DNA from: Fistularia commersonii | Lineage: Eukaryota > Chordata > Actinopteri > Syngnathiformes > Fistulariidae | DNA length: 64,000 bases | Direction of reading: 5' to 3' | Assembly: GCA_037954325.1 (NCBI GenBank) | Contig: JBBMNZ010000089.1 | Location: forward strand, 62,001-126,000 | In this document: positions 12,808 to 26,200 of the stretch, piece after piece | Position numbering within the stretch: the stretch's first letter is position 1 | Layout of the letters: each line of letters begins with the position of its first letter | Notes under the pieces: model-generated | Told to the model about the DNA's origin: nothing | Databases searched by the model: none | The model's input: the letters and a program-made list of their open reading frames with translations, nothing else | Translations under genes and position numbers: made by a program

Positions 12808-13574
12808 CCATTCGTTCAAAAAGTACTTATCCTACCGATTTGAAGCGATTTTGATTAGGAGTGGAAATAACTAATGAATTTCATCAAGCTGGTTTCTGCT
12901 GTTGAAATATGTTTTTTAGGATATGATTCTGCACAACATATGTCAAATTCAGTGTAATCCCTTCACAGGTTCAAAAGATATAGCCATTCGTTCAAAAAGT
13001 ACTTATCTCACCGAGTTGAAGTGTTTTTTATTCAGAGTTGAATTAACAGGTAAATTTCATCAAGCTGGTTTCTGCTGTTGAAATATGTTGTTTAGGATAT
13101 GATTCTGCACAATATATGTCAAATTTAGTGTAATCACATCACAGGTTCAAAAGATATAGCCATTCGTTCAAAAACTGCTTATCTTATCGGGTTGAAGCGT
13201 TTTTGATTAGGAGTGGAAATAAATGATGGATTTCGTCAAGCTGGTTTCTGCTGTTGAAATATGTTGTTTAGGAAGTGATTCTGCACAATATATATCAAAT
13301 TTAGTGTAATCCAGACACAAGTTCAAAAGATATAGCCATTCGATCAAAAAGTGCTTATGTCATCGAGTTGAAGCGTTTATAATTCGCAGTGGAAATAACT
13401 AATGAAAGAATCAAGATGCTTTCTGCTGTCTAAATATGTTGTTCAGGACATGATTCTGCACAATATATGTCAACTTCAGTGTAATCCCTTCATAGGTTCA
13501 AAAGATATAGCCATTCGTTCAAAAAGTGCTTATCTCACCGAGTTCAAGCGTTTTTGATTCGGAGTGGAAATAAC
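12808..13574 (+). repeat. Duplicated block of about 0.77 kb, copy 2
   Basis: Partner of 3490-4256 with the same order of unusual monomers. Differences include CCTACC for CTTACC near 12832, GCGATTTTG for GCGCTTTTG, and TGTTTTTTAGG for TGCTGTTTAGG. Confidence 0.8.
13368..13542 (+). repeat. Diverged 175-bp monomer subtype, third copy
   Basis: Same diagnostic string; GTTTATAATTCGCAG replaces GTTTATGATTCGCAG. It sits 9318 bases from the copy at 4050, as part of a larger duplicated block. Confidence 0.85.
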
Positions 13575-14944
13575 CAATGAATTTCATCAAGCTGGTTTCT
13601 GCTGTTGAAATATGTTTTTAGGATATGATTCTGCACAATATATGTCAAATTTAGTGTAATCACAACACAGGTTCAAAAGATATAGCCATTCGTTCAAAAA
13701 CTCCTTATCTTGTCGGGTTGAAGCGTTTTTGATTAGGAGTGGAAGTAACCGATGGATTTCATCAAGCTGGTTACTGCTGTTGAAATATGTTGTTTAGGAC
13801 ATGATTCTGCAAAACACATGTCAAATTCAGTGTAATCCAGCTACAAGTTCAAAAGATATAGCTATTCGATAAAAAGTGCTTATCTCACCGAGTTGAAGCG
13901 TTTTTGATTCGGAGTGGAAATAACTAATGAATTTCATCAAACTGGTTTCTGCTGTTGAAATATGTTGTTTAGGACATGATTTTGCACAATATATGTCAAA
14001 TTCAGTGAAATCCCATCACAGGTTCAAAAGATATAGCCATTCGTTCAAAAATTGCTTATCTCACCAAGTTGAAGAGTTTTTGATTAGGAGCGGAAATAAC
14101 TATTGAATTTCATCAAGCTGGTTTCAGTTGTTGAAATATGTTGTTTAGGACATGATTCTGCACAATATATTACAAATTCTTGTGAGCCCATTACAGGTTC
14201 AAAGGATATAGACATTACTTCAAAACATGCTTATGAGACCGAGTTTAAGCGTTTTTGATTAGGAGTGGAAATAACTAATGAATTTCATCAAGCTGGTTCC
14301 TGCTGTTGAAATAAGTTGTTTAGGACAAGATTTTGCACAAAATATGTCAAATTCAGTGTAATCCAGCAACAAGATCAAAAGATATAGCCATTCTTGCAAA
14401 TAATGCTTATCTCACCGAGTTGAAGCGTTTTTGTTTAGGAGTGGAAATAACTAATGAATTTCATCAATTGGTTTCTGCTGTTGAAATATGTTTTTTGTGA
14501 TATGATTCTGCACAATATATGTCAAATTCAGTGTGATCCAATTAAAGGTTCAAAGGATATAACCATTCTTTCAAAAAGGACTTATCTCACCGTGTTGAAG
14601 CGTTTTTGATTAGGAGTGGAAATAACTTTTGAATTTCATCAAGCTGGTTACTGCTGTTGAAATATGTTTTTTGGGATATGATTCTGCACAATATATGTCA
14701 AATTCAGTGTGATCCCATTAAAGGTTCAAAAGATATCGCCATACGTTCAAAAAGTACTTATCTCACCGAGTTGAAGCGTTTTTGAATTCGGAGTGGAAAT
14801 AATCAATGAAATTCATCAAGCTGGTTTCTGCTCTTGAAATATGTTTTTTAGGATATGATTCTGCACAATATATGTCAAATTTAGTGTAATCACATCACAG
14901 GTACAAAAGACATAGCCATTCGTTTAAAAACTACTTATCTTATC

Positions 14945-16246
14945 GGGTTGAAGCGTTTTTGATTGAGAGTGGAAATAACTAATGGATTTAATCAAGCTGG
15001 TTTCTGCTGTTGAAATATGTTGTTTTGGACATGATTCTGCAGAACATATGTCAAATTCAGTGTAATCCAGCGACAAGATCAAAAGATATAGCCATTCGTG
15101 CAAAAAGTGCTTATCTCACCGAGGTGAAGCAATTTTGATTAGGAGTGGCAATAACTAATGAATATCATCAAGTAGATTTCTACTGTTGAAATATGTTGTT
15201 TAGGACATGATTCTGCGCAATATATGTCCAATTCAGTGTAATCCCTTCATAGGTTCAAAAGAAATCGCCAGTCGTTCCAAAAGAACTTATCTCCGCGAGT
15301 TGAGGCGTTTTTGATTCGGAGTGGAAATAACCAATGAATTTCATCAAGCTGGTTTCTGCTGTTGAAATATGTTTTTTAGGATATGATTCTGAACAATATA
15401 TGTCAAATTTAGTGTAATCAAATCACAGGTTCAAAAGATATAGCCATTCGTTCAAAAACTGCTTATCTTATCAGGTTGAAGCGTTTTTGATTAGGAGTGG
15501 AAATAACTGATGGATTTCGTCAAGCTGGTTTCTGCTGTTGAAATATGTTGTTTAGGACATGATTCTGCAAAACATATGTCAAATTAAGTGTAATCCAGCG
15601 ATAAGATCAAAAGATATAGCCATTCGTGAAAAAAGTGCTTATCTCACCGAGTTTAGACGTTTTCTGATTAGGAGTGGAAATAACTAATGAATTTCATCAA
15701 GCTGGTTCCCGCTGTTGAAATATGTTATTTAGGACAAGATTCTGCACAAAATATGTCAAATTCAGTATAATCCAGTGACAAGTTCAAAAGATATAGCCAT
15801 TCGATCAAAAACTGCTTATCTCACCGAGTTGAAGCATTTTTGATTCGGAGTGGAAATAACTAATGAATTTCATTAAGCTGGTTTCTGCTGTTGAAATATG
15901 TTGTCTAGGACAAGATTCTGCACAATATATGTCAAATTCAGTGAAATCCCATCACAGGTTCAAAAAATATAGCCATTCGTTCAAAAATTGCTTATCTCAC
16001 CAGGTTGAAGAGTTTTTGATTAATATTGGAAATAACTTTTGAATTTCATCAAGCTGGTTTCTGCTCTTGAAATTTGTTGTTTAGGACATGATTCTGGACA
16101 ATATATTTCAAATTCAGTGTAATCCCTTCACAAGTTCAAAAGATATAGCCATTCGTTCAAAAAGTACTTATCTCACCGAGTTGAAGCGTTTTTGATTAGG
16201 AGCGGAAATAACTTTTGAATTTCATCAAGCTGGTTTCTGCTGTTGA
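14945..16246 (+). repeat. 1.3-kb duplicated block, copy 2
   Basis: Partner of the block at the window start, displaced by 14944 bases and by 14945 after a one-base T insertion near 15660. The displacement is 85 monomers minus 16 bases, explained by short monomers and small deletions between the copies. It begins with the A-B dimer 14948-15299, whose B hairpin is at 15171-15184. Confidence 0.9.
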
Positions 16247-17514
16247 CATATGTTTTTTAGGACATGATTCTGCACAATATTTGTCAAATTCTTGTGAGCC
16301 CATTACAGGTTGAAAGGATATAGCCATCCGTTCAAAACGTGCTTATGAGACCGAGTTGAAGCGTTTTTGATTAGGAGTGGAAATAACAAAGGGATATTAT
16401 CAAGCTGGTTTCTGCTGTTGAAATATGTTGTTTATGACATAATTCTGCACAATATATGTCAAATTAAGTGTAATCCCTTCACAAGTTCAAAAGATATAGC
16501 CATTCGTTCAAAAAGTACTTATCTCACCGAGTTGAAGCGTTTTTGATTCGGAGTGGAAATAACTAATGAATTTCATCAAGCTGGTTTCTGCTGTTGAAAT
16601 ATGTTGTTTAGGACAAGATTCTGCACAATATATGTCAAATTCAGTGAAATCCCATCACAGGTTCAAAAAATATAGCCATTCGTTCAAAAATTGCTTATTT
16701 CACCAAGTTGAAGAGTTTTTGATTAGTATTGGAAATAACTAATGAATTTCATCAAGCTGGTTTCTGCTGTTGAAATATGTTGTTTAGGACAAGATTCTGG
16801 ACAATATATGTCAAATTCAGTGTAATCCCTTCACAAGTTAAAAAGATATAGCCATTCGTTCAAAAAGTACTTATCTCACCGGGTTGAAGCGTTTTTGATT
16901 AGGAGTGGAAATAACTTTTGAATTCCATCAAGCTGGTTTCTGCTGTTGACATATGTTTTTTAGGACATGATTCTGCACAATATTTGTCAAATTTAGTGAA
17001 ATCCCATTACAGGTTCAAAGGATATAGCCATTCGTCCAAAAAGTACTTATGTCACCAAGTTGAAGAATTTTTGATTAGTATTGGAAATAACCAATGAATT
17101 ACGTCAAGCTGGTTTCTGCTGTTGAAATATGTTGTTAGGTCAAGATTCTGCACAATATATGTCATATTCAGAGATATCCCATCAAAAGTCCAAAAGATAT
17201 AGCCATTCGTTCAAAAAGTGCTTAACTCACCGAGTTGAGACGTTTCTGATTAGGAGTGGAAATAATCAATGAATTTCATCAAGCTGGTTTCTGCTGTTGA
17301 AATATGTTTTTTAGGACATGATTCTGCACAATATATGTCAAATTCAGTATAATCCCTTCATAGGTTCAAAAGATATCGCCATTCGTTCAAAAAGTACTTA
17401 TATCACCGAGTTGAAGCGTTTTTGATTAGGAGTGGAAATAACTGATGGATTTCATCAAGCTGGTTACTGCTGTTGAAATATGTTGTTTAGGACATGATTC
17501 TGCAAAACACATGT

Positions 17515-19199
17515 CAAATTCAGTGAAATCCCATCACATGTTCAAAACATATAGCCATTCGTTCAAAAATTGCTTATCTCACCAAGTTGAAGAGGTTTTG
17601 ATTAGGAGCGGAAATAACTATTGAATTTCATCAAGCTGGTTTCAGCTGTTGAAATATGTTGTTTAGGACATGATTCTGCACAATATATGTCAAATTCTTA
17701 TGAGCCCATTACAGGTTCAAAGGATATAGCCATTCGTTCAAAACACGCTTATGAGACCGAGTTGAAGCGTTTTTGATTAGGAGTGGATATAACTAATGAA
17801 TTTCATCAAGCTGGTTCCTGCTGTTGAAATATGTTGTTTAGGACAAGATTTTGCACAAAATATGTCAAATTCTGTATAATCCAGCGACAAGTTCAAAAGA
17901 TATTGCCATTCGATCAAAAAGTGCTTATCTCACCGAGTTGAGCGTTTTTGATTCGGAGCAGAAATAACTAATGAATTTCATCAAGCTGGTTTCTGCTGTT
18001 GAAATATGTTGTTTAGGACATGATTCTGCAGAAAATATTTCAAATTATGTATAATCCAGCAACAAGATCAAAGGATATAGCCATTCTTGCAAATAATGCT
18101 TATCTCACCGAGTTGAAGCGTTTTTGTTTAGGAGTGGAAATAACTAATGAATTTCATCAAGCTGGTTTCTGCTGTTGAAATATGTTTTTTGGGATATGAT
18201 TCTGCACAATATATGTATAATTCAGTGTGATCCCATTAAAGGTTCAAAGGATATAGCCATTCTTTCAAAAAGGACTTATCTCACCGAGTTGAAGCGTTTT
18301 TGATTCGGAGTGGAAATAACTAATGGATATCATCAAGCTGGTTTCTGCTGTTGAAATATGTTGTTTATGACATAATTCTGCACAATATATGTCAAATTAA
18401 GCGTAACCCCTTCACAAGTTCAAAAGATATAGCCATTCGTTCAAGAAGTACTTATATCACCGAGTTGAAGCGTTTTTGATTAGGAGTGGAAACAACTTTT
18501 GAATTTAATCACGCTGGTTTCTGCTGTTGAAATATGGTGTTTAGGACATAATTCTGCACAATATATGTCAAATTCAGTGTAATCCCTTCATAGGTTCAAA
18601 AGATATCGCCATTCGTTCAAAAAGTACTTATCTCACCGAGTTGATGCGTTTTTGGATTCGGAGTGGAAATAATCAATGAATTTCATCAAGCTGGTTTCTG
18701 CTGTTGAAATATGTTTTTTAGGATATGATTCTGCACAATATATGTCAAATTTAGTGTAATCACATTACAGGTTCAAAAGACATAGCCATTCGTTCAAAAA
18801 CTGCTTATCTTATCGAGTTGAAGCGTTTTTGATTGAGAGTGGAAATAACTAATAGATGTAATCAAGCTGGTTTCTGGTGTTGAAATATGTTGTTTAGGAC
18901 ATGATTCTGCAGAACACATGTCAAATTCAGTGTAATCCAGCGACAAGATCAAAAGATATAGCCATTCGTGCAAAAAGTGCTTATCTCACCGAGTTGAAGC
19001 AATTTTGATTAGGAGTGGCAATAACTAATGAATTTCATCAAGTAGATTTCTACTGTTGAAATATGTTGTTTAGGACATGATTCTGCACAATATATGTCAA
19101 ATTCAGTGTAATCCCTTCCCAAGTTCAAAAGATATAGCCATTCGTTCAAAAAGTGCTTATCTCACCGAGTTGAAGCGTTTTTGATTAGGAATGGAAATA
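17515..19199 (+). repeat. 1.7-kb duplicated block, copy 2
   Basis: Partner of 8722-10406. It contains the Y-Z-A-B run at 18465-19169. The copy ends where this one reads GGAATGGAAATAACTAATG and the other GGAGTGGAAATAACTTTTG. Confidence 0.85.
18465..19169 (+). repeat. Y-Z-A-B module
   Basis: Duplicate of the module at 9672-10375. Its A monomer has private changes (AATAGATGTAATC, TCTGGTGTTG). The B hairpin is at 19041-19054. Confidence 0.85.
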
Positions 19200-19873
19200 A
19201 CTAATGAATTTCATCAAGCTGGTTTCTGCTTTTGAAATATGTTGTTTAGGACATGATTCTGCACAATATATGTCAAATTCAGTTTAATCCCTTCACAAGT
19301 TCAAAAGATATAGCCATTCGTTCAAAAAGTGCTTATCTCACCGAGTTGAAGCGTTTTTGATTAGGAGTGGAAATAACTTTTGAATTTCATCAAGCTGGTT
19401 TCTGCTGTTGAAATATGTTGTTTAGAACATGATACTGCACAATATATGTCCAATTCAGTGTAATCCCTTCATAGGTTCAAAAGAAATCGCCAGTCCTTCC
19501 AAAAGAACTTATCTGACCGAGTTGAGGCGTTTTTGATTCGGAGTGGAAATAACCAATGAATTTCATCAAGCTCGTTTCTGCTGTTGAAATATGTTTTTTA
19601 GGATATGATTCTGAACAATATATGTCAAATTTAGTGTAATCACATCACAGGTTCAAAAGATATAGCCATTCGTTCAAAAACTGCTTATCTTATCGGGTTG
19701 AAGCGTTTTTGATTAGGAGTGGAAATAACTAATGAATTTAATCAAGCTGGTTTCTGCTGTTGAAATATGTTGTTTAGGACATGATTCTGCACAATATATG
19801 TCAATCTAAGTGTAAATCCTTCACAAGTTCAAAAGATATAGCCATTCGTTCAAAAAGTGCTTATCTCACCGAG

Positions 19874-20754
19874 TTGAAGCGTTTTTGATTAGGAGTGGAA
19901 ATAACTTTTGAATTTCATCAAGCTGGTTTCTGCTGTTGAAATATGTTGTTTAGGACATAATTCTGCACAATATATGTCAAATTCAGTGTAATCCCTTCAT
20001 AGGTTCAAAAGATATCGCCATTCGTTCAAAAAGTACTTATCTCACCGAGTTGATGCGTTTTTGGATTCGGAGTGGAAATAATCAATGAATTTCATCAAGC
20101 TGGTTTCTGCTGTTGAAATATGTTTTTTAGGATATGATTCTGCACAATATATGTCAAATTTAGTGTAATCAAATTACAGGTTCAAAAGACATAGCCATTC
20201 GTTCAAAAACTGCTTATCTTATCGAGTTGAAGCGTTATTGATTGAGAGTGGAAATAACTAATGGATTTAATCAAGCTGGTTTCTGCTGTTGAAATATGTT
20301 GTTTAGGACATGATTCTGCAGAACACATGTCAAATTCAGTGTAATCCAGCGACAAGATCAAAAGATATAGCCATTCGTGCAAAAAGTGCTTATCTCACCG
20401 AGTTGAAGCAATTTTGATTAGGAGTGGCAATAACTAATGAATTTCATCAAGTAGATTTCTACTATTGGAATATGTTGTTTAGGACATGATTCTGCACAAT
20501 ATATGTCAAATTCAGTGTAATCCCTTCACAAGTTCAAAAGATATAGCCATTCGTTCAAAAAGTGCTTATCTCACCGAGTTGAAGCATTTTTGATTAGGAG
20601 TGGCAATAACTAATGAATTTCATCAAGCTGGTTTCTGCTGTTGAAATATGTTGTTTAGGATATGATTCTGCACAATATATGTCAAAGTCAGTGTGATCCC
20701 ATTACAGGTTCAAAGGATATAGCCATTCGTTCAAAAAGGCCTTATCTCACCGAG
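19874..20754 (+). repeat. Complete Y-Z-A-B-C module (881 bp)
   Basis: Y 19874, Z 20050, A 20227, B 20403 and C 20579. Spacing is 176, 177, 176, 176, 176. The B hairpin is at 20450-20463. C ends with AAAAAGGCCTTATC, a change shared with the C copies ending near 11.4 and 23.2 kb. Confidence 0.87.
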
Positions 20755-20817
20755 TTGAAGCGTTTTTGATTAGGAGTGGAAATAACTAATGAATTTCATC
20801 AAGCTGGTTTCTGCTGT

Positions 20818-21698
20818 TGAAATATGTTGTTTAGGATATGATTCTGCACAATATATGTCAAATTCAGTGTAATCCCTTCATAGGTTCAAAAGAAATCGCC
20901 AGTCATTCCAAAAGAACTTATGTCACCGAGTTGAGGAATTTTTGATTCTGAGTGGAAATAACCAATGAATTTCATCAAGCTGGTTTCTGCTGTTGAAATA
21001 TGTTGTTTAGGATATGATTTTGAACAATATATGTCAAATTTAGTGTAATCACATCACAGGTTCAAAAGATATAGCCATTCGTTCAAAACGTGCTTATGAG
21101 ACCGAGTTGAAGCGTTTTTGATTAGGAGTGGAAATAACTTTTGAATTTCATCAAGCTGGTTTCTGCTGTTGAAATATGTTGTTTAGAACATGATTCTGCA
21201 CAATATATGTCCAATTAAGTGTAATCCCTTCATAGGTTCAAAAGAAATCGCCAGTCGTTCCAAAAGAAGTTATCTGACCGAGTTGAGGCGTTTTTGATTC
21301 GGAGTGGAAATAACCAATGAATTTCATCAAGCTCGTTTTTGCTGTTGAAATATGTTTTTTAGGATATGATTCTGAACAATATATGTCAAATTTAGTGTAA
21401 TCACATCACAGGTTCAAAAGATATAGCCATTCGTTCAAAAACTGCTTATCTTCTCGGGTTGAAGCGTTTTTGATTCGGAGTGGAAATAACTTTTGAATTT
21501 CATCAAGCTGGTTTTTGCTGTTGAAATATGTTGTTTAGGACATAATTCTGCACAATATATGTCAAATTCAGTGTAATCCCTTCATAGGTTCAAAAGATAT
21601 CGCCATTCGTTCAAAAAGTACTTATCTCACCGAGTTGATGCGTTTTTGTATTCGGAGTGGAAATAATCAATGAATTTCATCAAGCTGGTTTCTGCTCT
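20818..21698 (+). repeat. 881-bp (five-monomer) tandem duplication, copy 1
   Basis: Copied directly next to itself as 21699-22585. Markers at 881-base spacing are TTGAGGAATTTTTG (20931 and 21812), TTCTCGGG (21451 and 22332) and CGTTTTTGTATTC (21641 and 22522). I saw one substitution between the copies, GGTTTTTGCTG here for GGTTTCTGCTG. The odd base over 880 comes from the 177-bp monomer with GTTTTTGTATTC. Confidence 0.92.
21077..21093 (+). other. CENP-B-box-like 17-mer
   Basis: ATTCGTTCAAAACGTGC fits eight of the nine fixed positions of the mammalian CENP-B core NTTCGNNNNANNCGGGN; the third base of CGGG is T. Identical copies are at 21958-21974, 33913-33929 and 41292-41308. Common monomers have ATTCGTTCAAAAAGTGC, matching seven of nine. 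CENP-B binding is established for mammals; outside that group the match may be chance. Confidence 0.35.
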
Positions 21699-22585
21699 TG
21701 AAATATGTTGTTTAGGATATGATTCTGCACAATATATGTCAAATTCAGTGTAATCCCTTCATAGGTTCAAAAGAAATCGCCAGTCATTCCAAAAGAACTT
21801 ATGTCACCGAGTTGAGGAATTTTTGATTCTGAGTGGAAATAACCAATGAATTTCATCAAGCTGGTTTCTGCTGTTGAAATATGTTGTTTAGGATATGATT
21901 TTGAACAATATATGTCAAATTTAGTGTAATCACATCACAGGTTCAAAAGATATAGCCATTCGTTCAAAACGTGCTTATGAGACCGAGTTGAAGCGTTTTT
22001 GATTAGGAGTGGAAATAACTTTTGAATTTCATCAAGCTGGTTTCTGCTGTTGAAATATGTTGTTTAGAACATGATTCTGCACAATATATGTCCAATTAAG
22101 TGTAATCCCTTCATAGGTTCAAAAGAAATCGCCAGTCGTTCCAAAAGAAGTTATCTGACCGAGTTGAGGCGTTTTTGATTCGGAGTGGAAATAACCAATG
22201 AATTTCATCAAGCTCGTTTTTGCTGTTGAAATATGTTTTTTAGGATATGATTCTGAACAATATATGTCAAATTTAGTGTAATCACATCACAGGTTCAAAA
22301 GATATAGCCATTCGTTCAAAAACTGCTTATCTTCTCGGGTTGAAGCGTTTTTGATTCGGAGTGGAAATAACTTTTGAATTTCATCAAGCTGGTTTCTGCT
22401 GTTGAAATATGTTGTTTAGGACATAATTCTGCACAATATATGTCAAATTCAGTGTAATCCCTTCATAGGTTCAAAAGATATCGCCATTCGTTCAAAAAGT
22501 ACTTATCTCACCGAGTTGATGCGTTTTTGTATTCGGAGTGGAAATAATCAATGAATTTCATCAAGCTGGTTTCTGCTCTTGAAAT
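21699..22585 (+). repeat. 881-bp (five-monomer) tandem duplication, copy 2
   Basis: Immediate downstream copy of 20818-21698. The match runs out where this copy reads TATGTTTTTTAGG and the first reads TATGTTGTTTAGG. Near identity indicates a very recent unequal exchange or replication slippage spanning five monomers. Confidence 0.92.
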
Positions 22586-23219
22586 ATGTTTTTTAGGATA
22601 TGATTCTGCACAATTTATGTCAAATTTAGTGTAATCAAATTACAGGTTCAAAAGACATAGCCATTCGTTCAAAAACTGCTTATCTTATCGAGTTGAAGCG
22701 TTTTTGATTGAGAGTGGAAATAACTAATGGATTTAATCAAGCTGGTTTCTGCTGTTGAAATATGTTGTTTAGGACATGATTCTGCAGAACACATGTCAAA
22801 TTCAGTGTAATCCAGCGACAAGATCAAAAGATATAGCCATTCGTGCAAAAAGTGCTTATCTCACCGAGTTGAAGCAATTTTGATTAGGAGTGGCAATAAC
22901 TAATGAATTTCATCAAGTAGATTTCTACTGTTGAAATATGTTGTTTAGGACATGATTCTGCACAATATATGTCAAATTCAGTGTAATCCCTTCACAAGTT
23001 CAAAAGATATAGCCATTCGTTCAAAAAGTGCTTATCTCACCGAGTTGAAGCATTTTTGATTAGGAGTGGCAATAACTAATGAATTTCATCAAGCTGGTTT
23101 CTGCTGTTGAAATATGTTGTTTAGGATATGATTCTGCACAATATATGTCAAAGTCAGTGTGATCCCATACAGGTTCAAAGGATATAGCCATTCGTTCAAA
23201 AAGGCCTTATCTCACCGAG
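22340..23219 (+). repeat. Complete Y-Z-A-B-C module (880 bp)
   Basis: Y-like 22340 (GATTCGG and CATCAAGCTGG instead of the usual CATCACGCTGG), Z 22516 with GTATTC, A 22693, B 22869 and C 23045. The hairpin in B is at 22916-22929. C is one base short (GATCCCATACAGG). Confidence 0.85.
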
Positions 23220-26200
23220 TTGAAGCGTTTTTGATTAGGAGTGGAAATAACTAATGAATTTCATCAAGCTGGTTTCTGCTGTTGAAATATGTTGTTTAGG
23301 ATATGATTCTGCACAATATATGTCAAAGTCAATGTGATCCCATTACAGGTTCAAAGGATATAGCCATTCGTTCAAAAAGGACTTATCTCACCGAGTTGAA
23401 GCGTTTGTGATTAGGAGTGGAATTAACTAATGAATTTCATCAAGCTGGTTTCTGCTGTTGAAATATGTTGTTTAGGATATGATTTTGAACAATATATGTC
23501 AAATTTAGTGTAATCACATCACAGGTTCAAAAGATATAGCCATTCGTTCAAAAACTGCTTATCTTATCGGGTTGAAGCGTTTTTGATTAGGAGTGGAAAT
23601 AACTGATGGATTTCGTTAAACTGGTTTCTGCTGTTGAAATATGTTGTTAAGGACATGATTCTGCAAAACACATGTCAAATTAAGTGTAATCCAGCGATAA
23701 GATAAAAAGATATAGCCATTCTTGAAAAAAGTGCTTATCTCACCGAGTTGAGACGTTTCTGATTAGGAGTGGAAATAACTTATGAATTTCATCAAGCTGG
23801 TTCCCGCTGTTGAAATATGCTGTTTAGAACAAGATTCTGCACAAAATATGTCAAATTCAGTATAATCCAGTGACAAGTTCAAAAGATATAGCCATTCGAT
23901 CAAAAAGTGCTTATCTCACCGAGTTGAAGCATTTTTGATTCAGAGTGGAAATAACTAATGAATTTCATCAAGCTGGTTTCTGCTGTTGAAATATGTTGTT
24001 TAGGACATGATTCTGCAGAAAATATTTCAAATTCAGTGTAATCCAGCAACAAGATCAAAGGATATAGCCATTCTTGCAAATAATGCTTATCTCACCGAGT
24101 TGAAGCGTTTTTGATTAGGAGTGGAAATAACTTTTGAATTTCATCAAGCTGGTTTCTGTTCTTGAAATATGTTGTTTAGGACATGTTTCTGCACAATATA
24201 TGTCAAATTCAGTGTGATCCCATTAAAGGTTCAAAGGATATAGCCATTCGTTCAAAAAGGACTTATCTCACCGAGTTGAAGCGTTTTTGATTAGGAGTGG
24301 AAATAACTTTTGAATTTCATCAAGCTGGTTTCTGCTGTTGAAATATGTTGTTTAGAACATGATTCTGCACAATATATGTCCAATTCAGTGTAATCCCTTC
24401 ATAGGTTCAAAAGAAATCGCCAGTCGTTCCAAAAGAACTTATCTGACCGAGTTGAGGCGTTTTTGATTCGGAGTGGAAATAACCAATGAATTTCATCAAG
24501 CTCGTTTCTGCTGTTGAAATATGTTTTTTAGGATATGATTCTGAACAATATATGTCAAATTTAGTGTAATCACATCACAGGTTCAAAAGATATAGCCATT
24601 CGTTCAAAAACTGCTTATCTTATCGGGTTGAAGCGTTTTTGATTAGGAGTGGAAATAACTGATGGATTTCGTCAAGCTGGTTTCTGCTGTTGAAATATGT
24701 TGTTTAGGACATGATTTTGCAAAACACATGTCAAATTAAGTGTAATCCAGCGATAAGATCAAAAGATATAGCCATTCGTGAAAAAAGTGCTTATCTCATC
24801 GAGTTGAGACGTTTCTGATTAGGAGTGGAAATAACTAATGAATTTCATCAAGCTGGTTCCCGCTGTTGAAATATGTTGTTTATGACAAGATTCTGCAATA
24901 AATATGTCAAATTCAGTATAATCCAGTGACAAGTTCAAAAGATATAGCCATTCGATCAAAAAGTGCTTATCTCACCGAGTTGAAGCATTTTTGATTCGGA
25001 GTGGAAATAACTAATGAATTTCATCAAGCTGGTTTCTGCTGTTGAAATATGTTGTTTAGGACAAGATTCTGCACAATATATGTCAACTTCAGTGAAATCC
25101 CATCACAGGTTCAAAAAATATAGCCATTCGTTCAAAAATTGCTTATCTCACCAAGTTGAAGAGTTTTTGATTAGTATTGGAAATAACTTTTGAATTTCAT
25201 GAAGCTGGTTTCTGCTCTTGAAATTTGTTGTTTAGGACATGATTCTGGACAATATATTTCAAATTCAGTGTAATCCCTTCACAAGTTCAAAAGATATCAC
25301 CATTCGTTCAAAAAGTACTTATCTCACCGAGTTGAAGCGTTTTTGATTAGGAGTGGAAATAACTTTTGAATTTCATCAAGCTGGTTTCTGCTGTTGAAAT
25401 ATGTTCTTTAGGACATGATTCTGCACAATATATGTCAAATTCAGTGAAATCCCATCACAGGTTCAAAAGATATAGCCATTCTTTCAAAAATTGCTTATCT
25501 CACCAAGTTGAAGAGTTTTTGATTAGGAGTGGAAATAACTTTTGAATTTCATCACGCTGGTTTCCGCTGTTGAAATATGTTGTTTAGGACATGATTCTGC
25601 AGAACACATGTCAAATTCAGTGTAATCCAGCGACAAGATCAAAAGATATAGCCATTCGTGCAAAAAGTGCTTATCTCACCGAGTTGAAGCAATTTTGATT
25701 AGGAGTGGAAATAACTAATGAATTTCATCATATAGATTTCTACTGTTGAAATATGTTGTTTAGGACATGATTCTGCACAATATATGTCAAATTCAGTGTA
25801 ATCCCTTCACAAGTTCAAAAGATATAGCCATTCGTTCAAAAAGTGCTTATCTCACCGAGTTGAAGCATTTTTGATTAGGAGTGGAAATAACTAATGAATT
25901 TCATCAAGCTGGTTTCTGCTGTTGAAATATGTTTTTTAGGATATGATTCTGCACAATATATGTCAAAGTCAGTGTGATCCCATTACAGGTTCAAAGTATA
26001 TATCCATTCGTTCAAAAGGGCCTTATCTCACCGAGTTGAAGCGTTTTTGATTAGGAGTGGAAATAACTAATGAATTTCATTAAGCTGGTTTCTGCTGTTG
26101 AAATATGTTGTTTAGGATATGATTCTGCACAATATATGTCAAAGTCAGTGTAATCCCTTCATAGGTTCAAAAGATATCGCAAGTCATTCCAAAAGAACTT

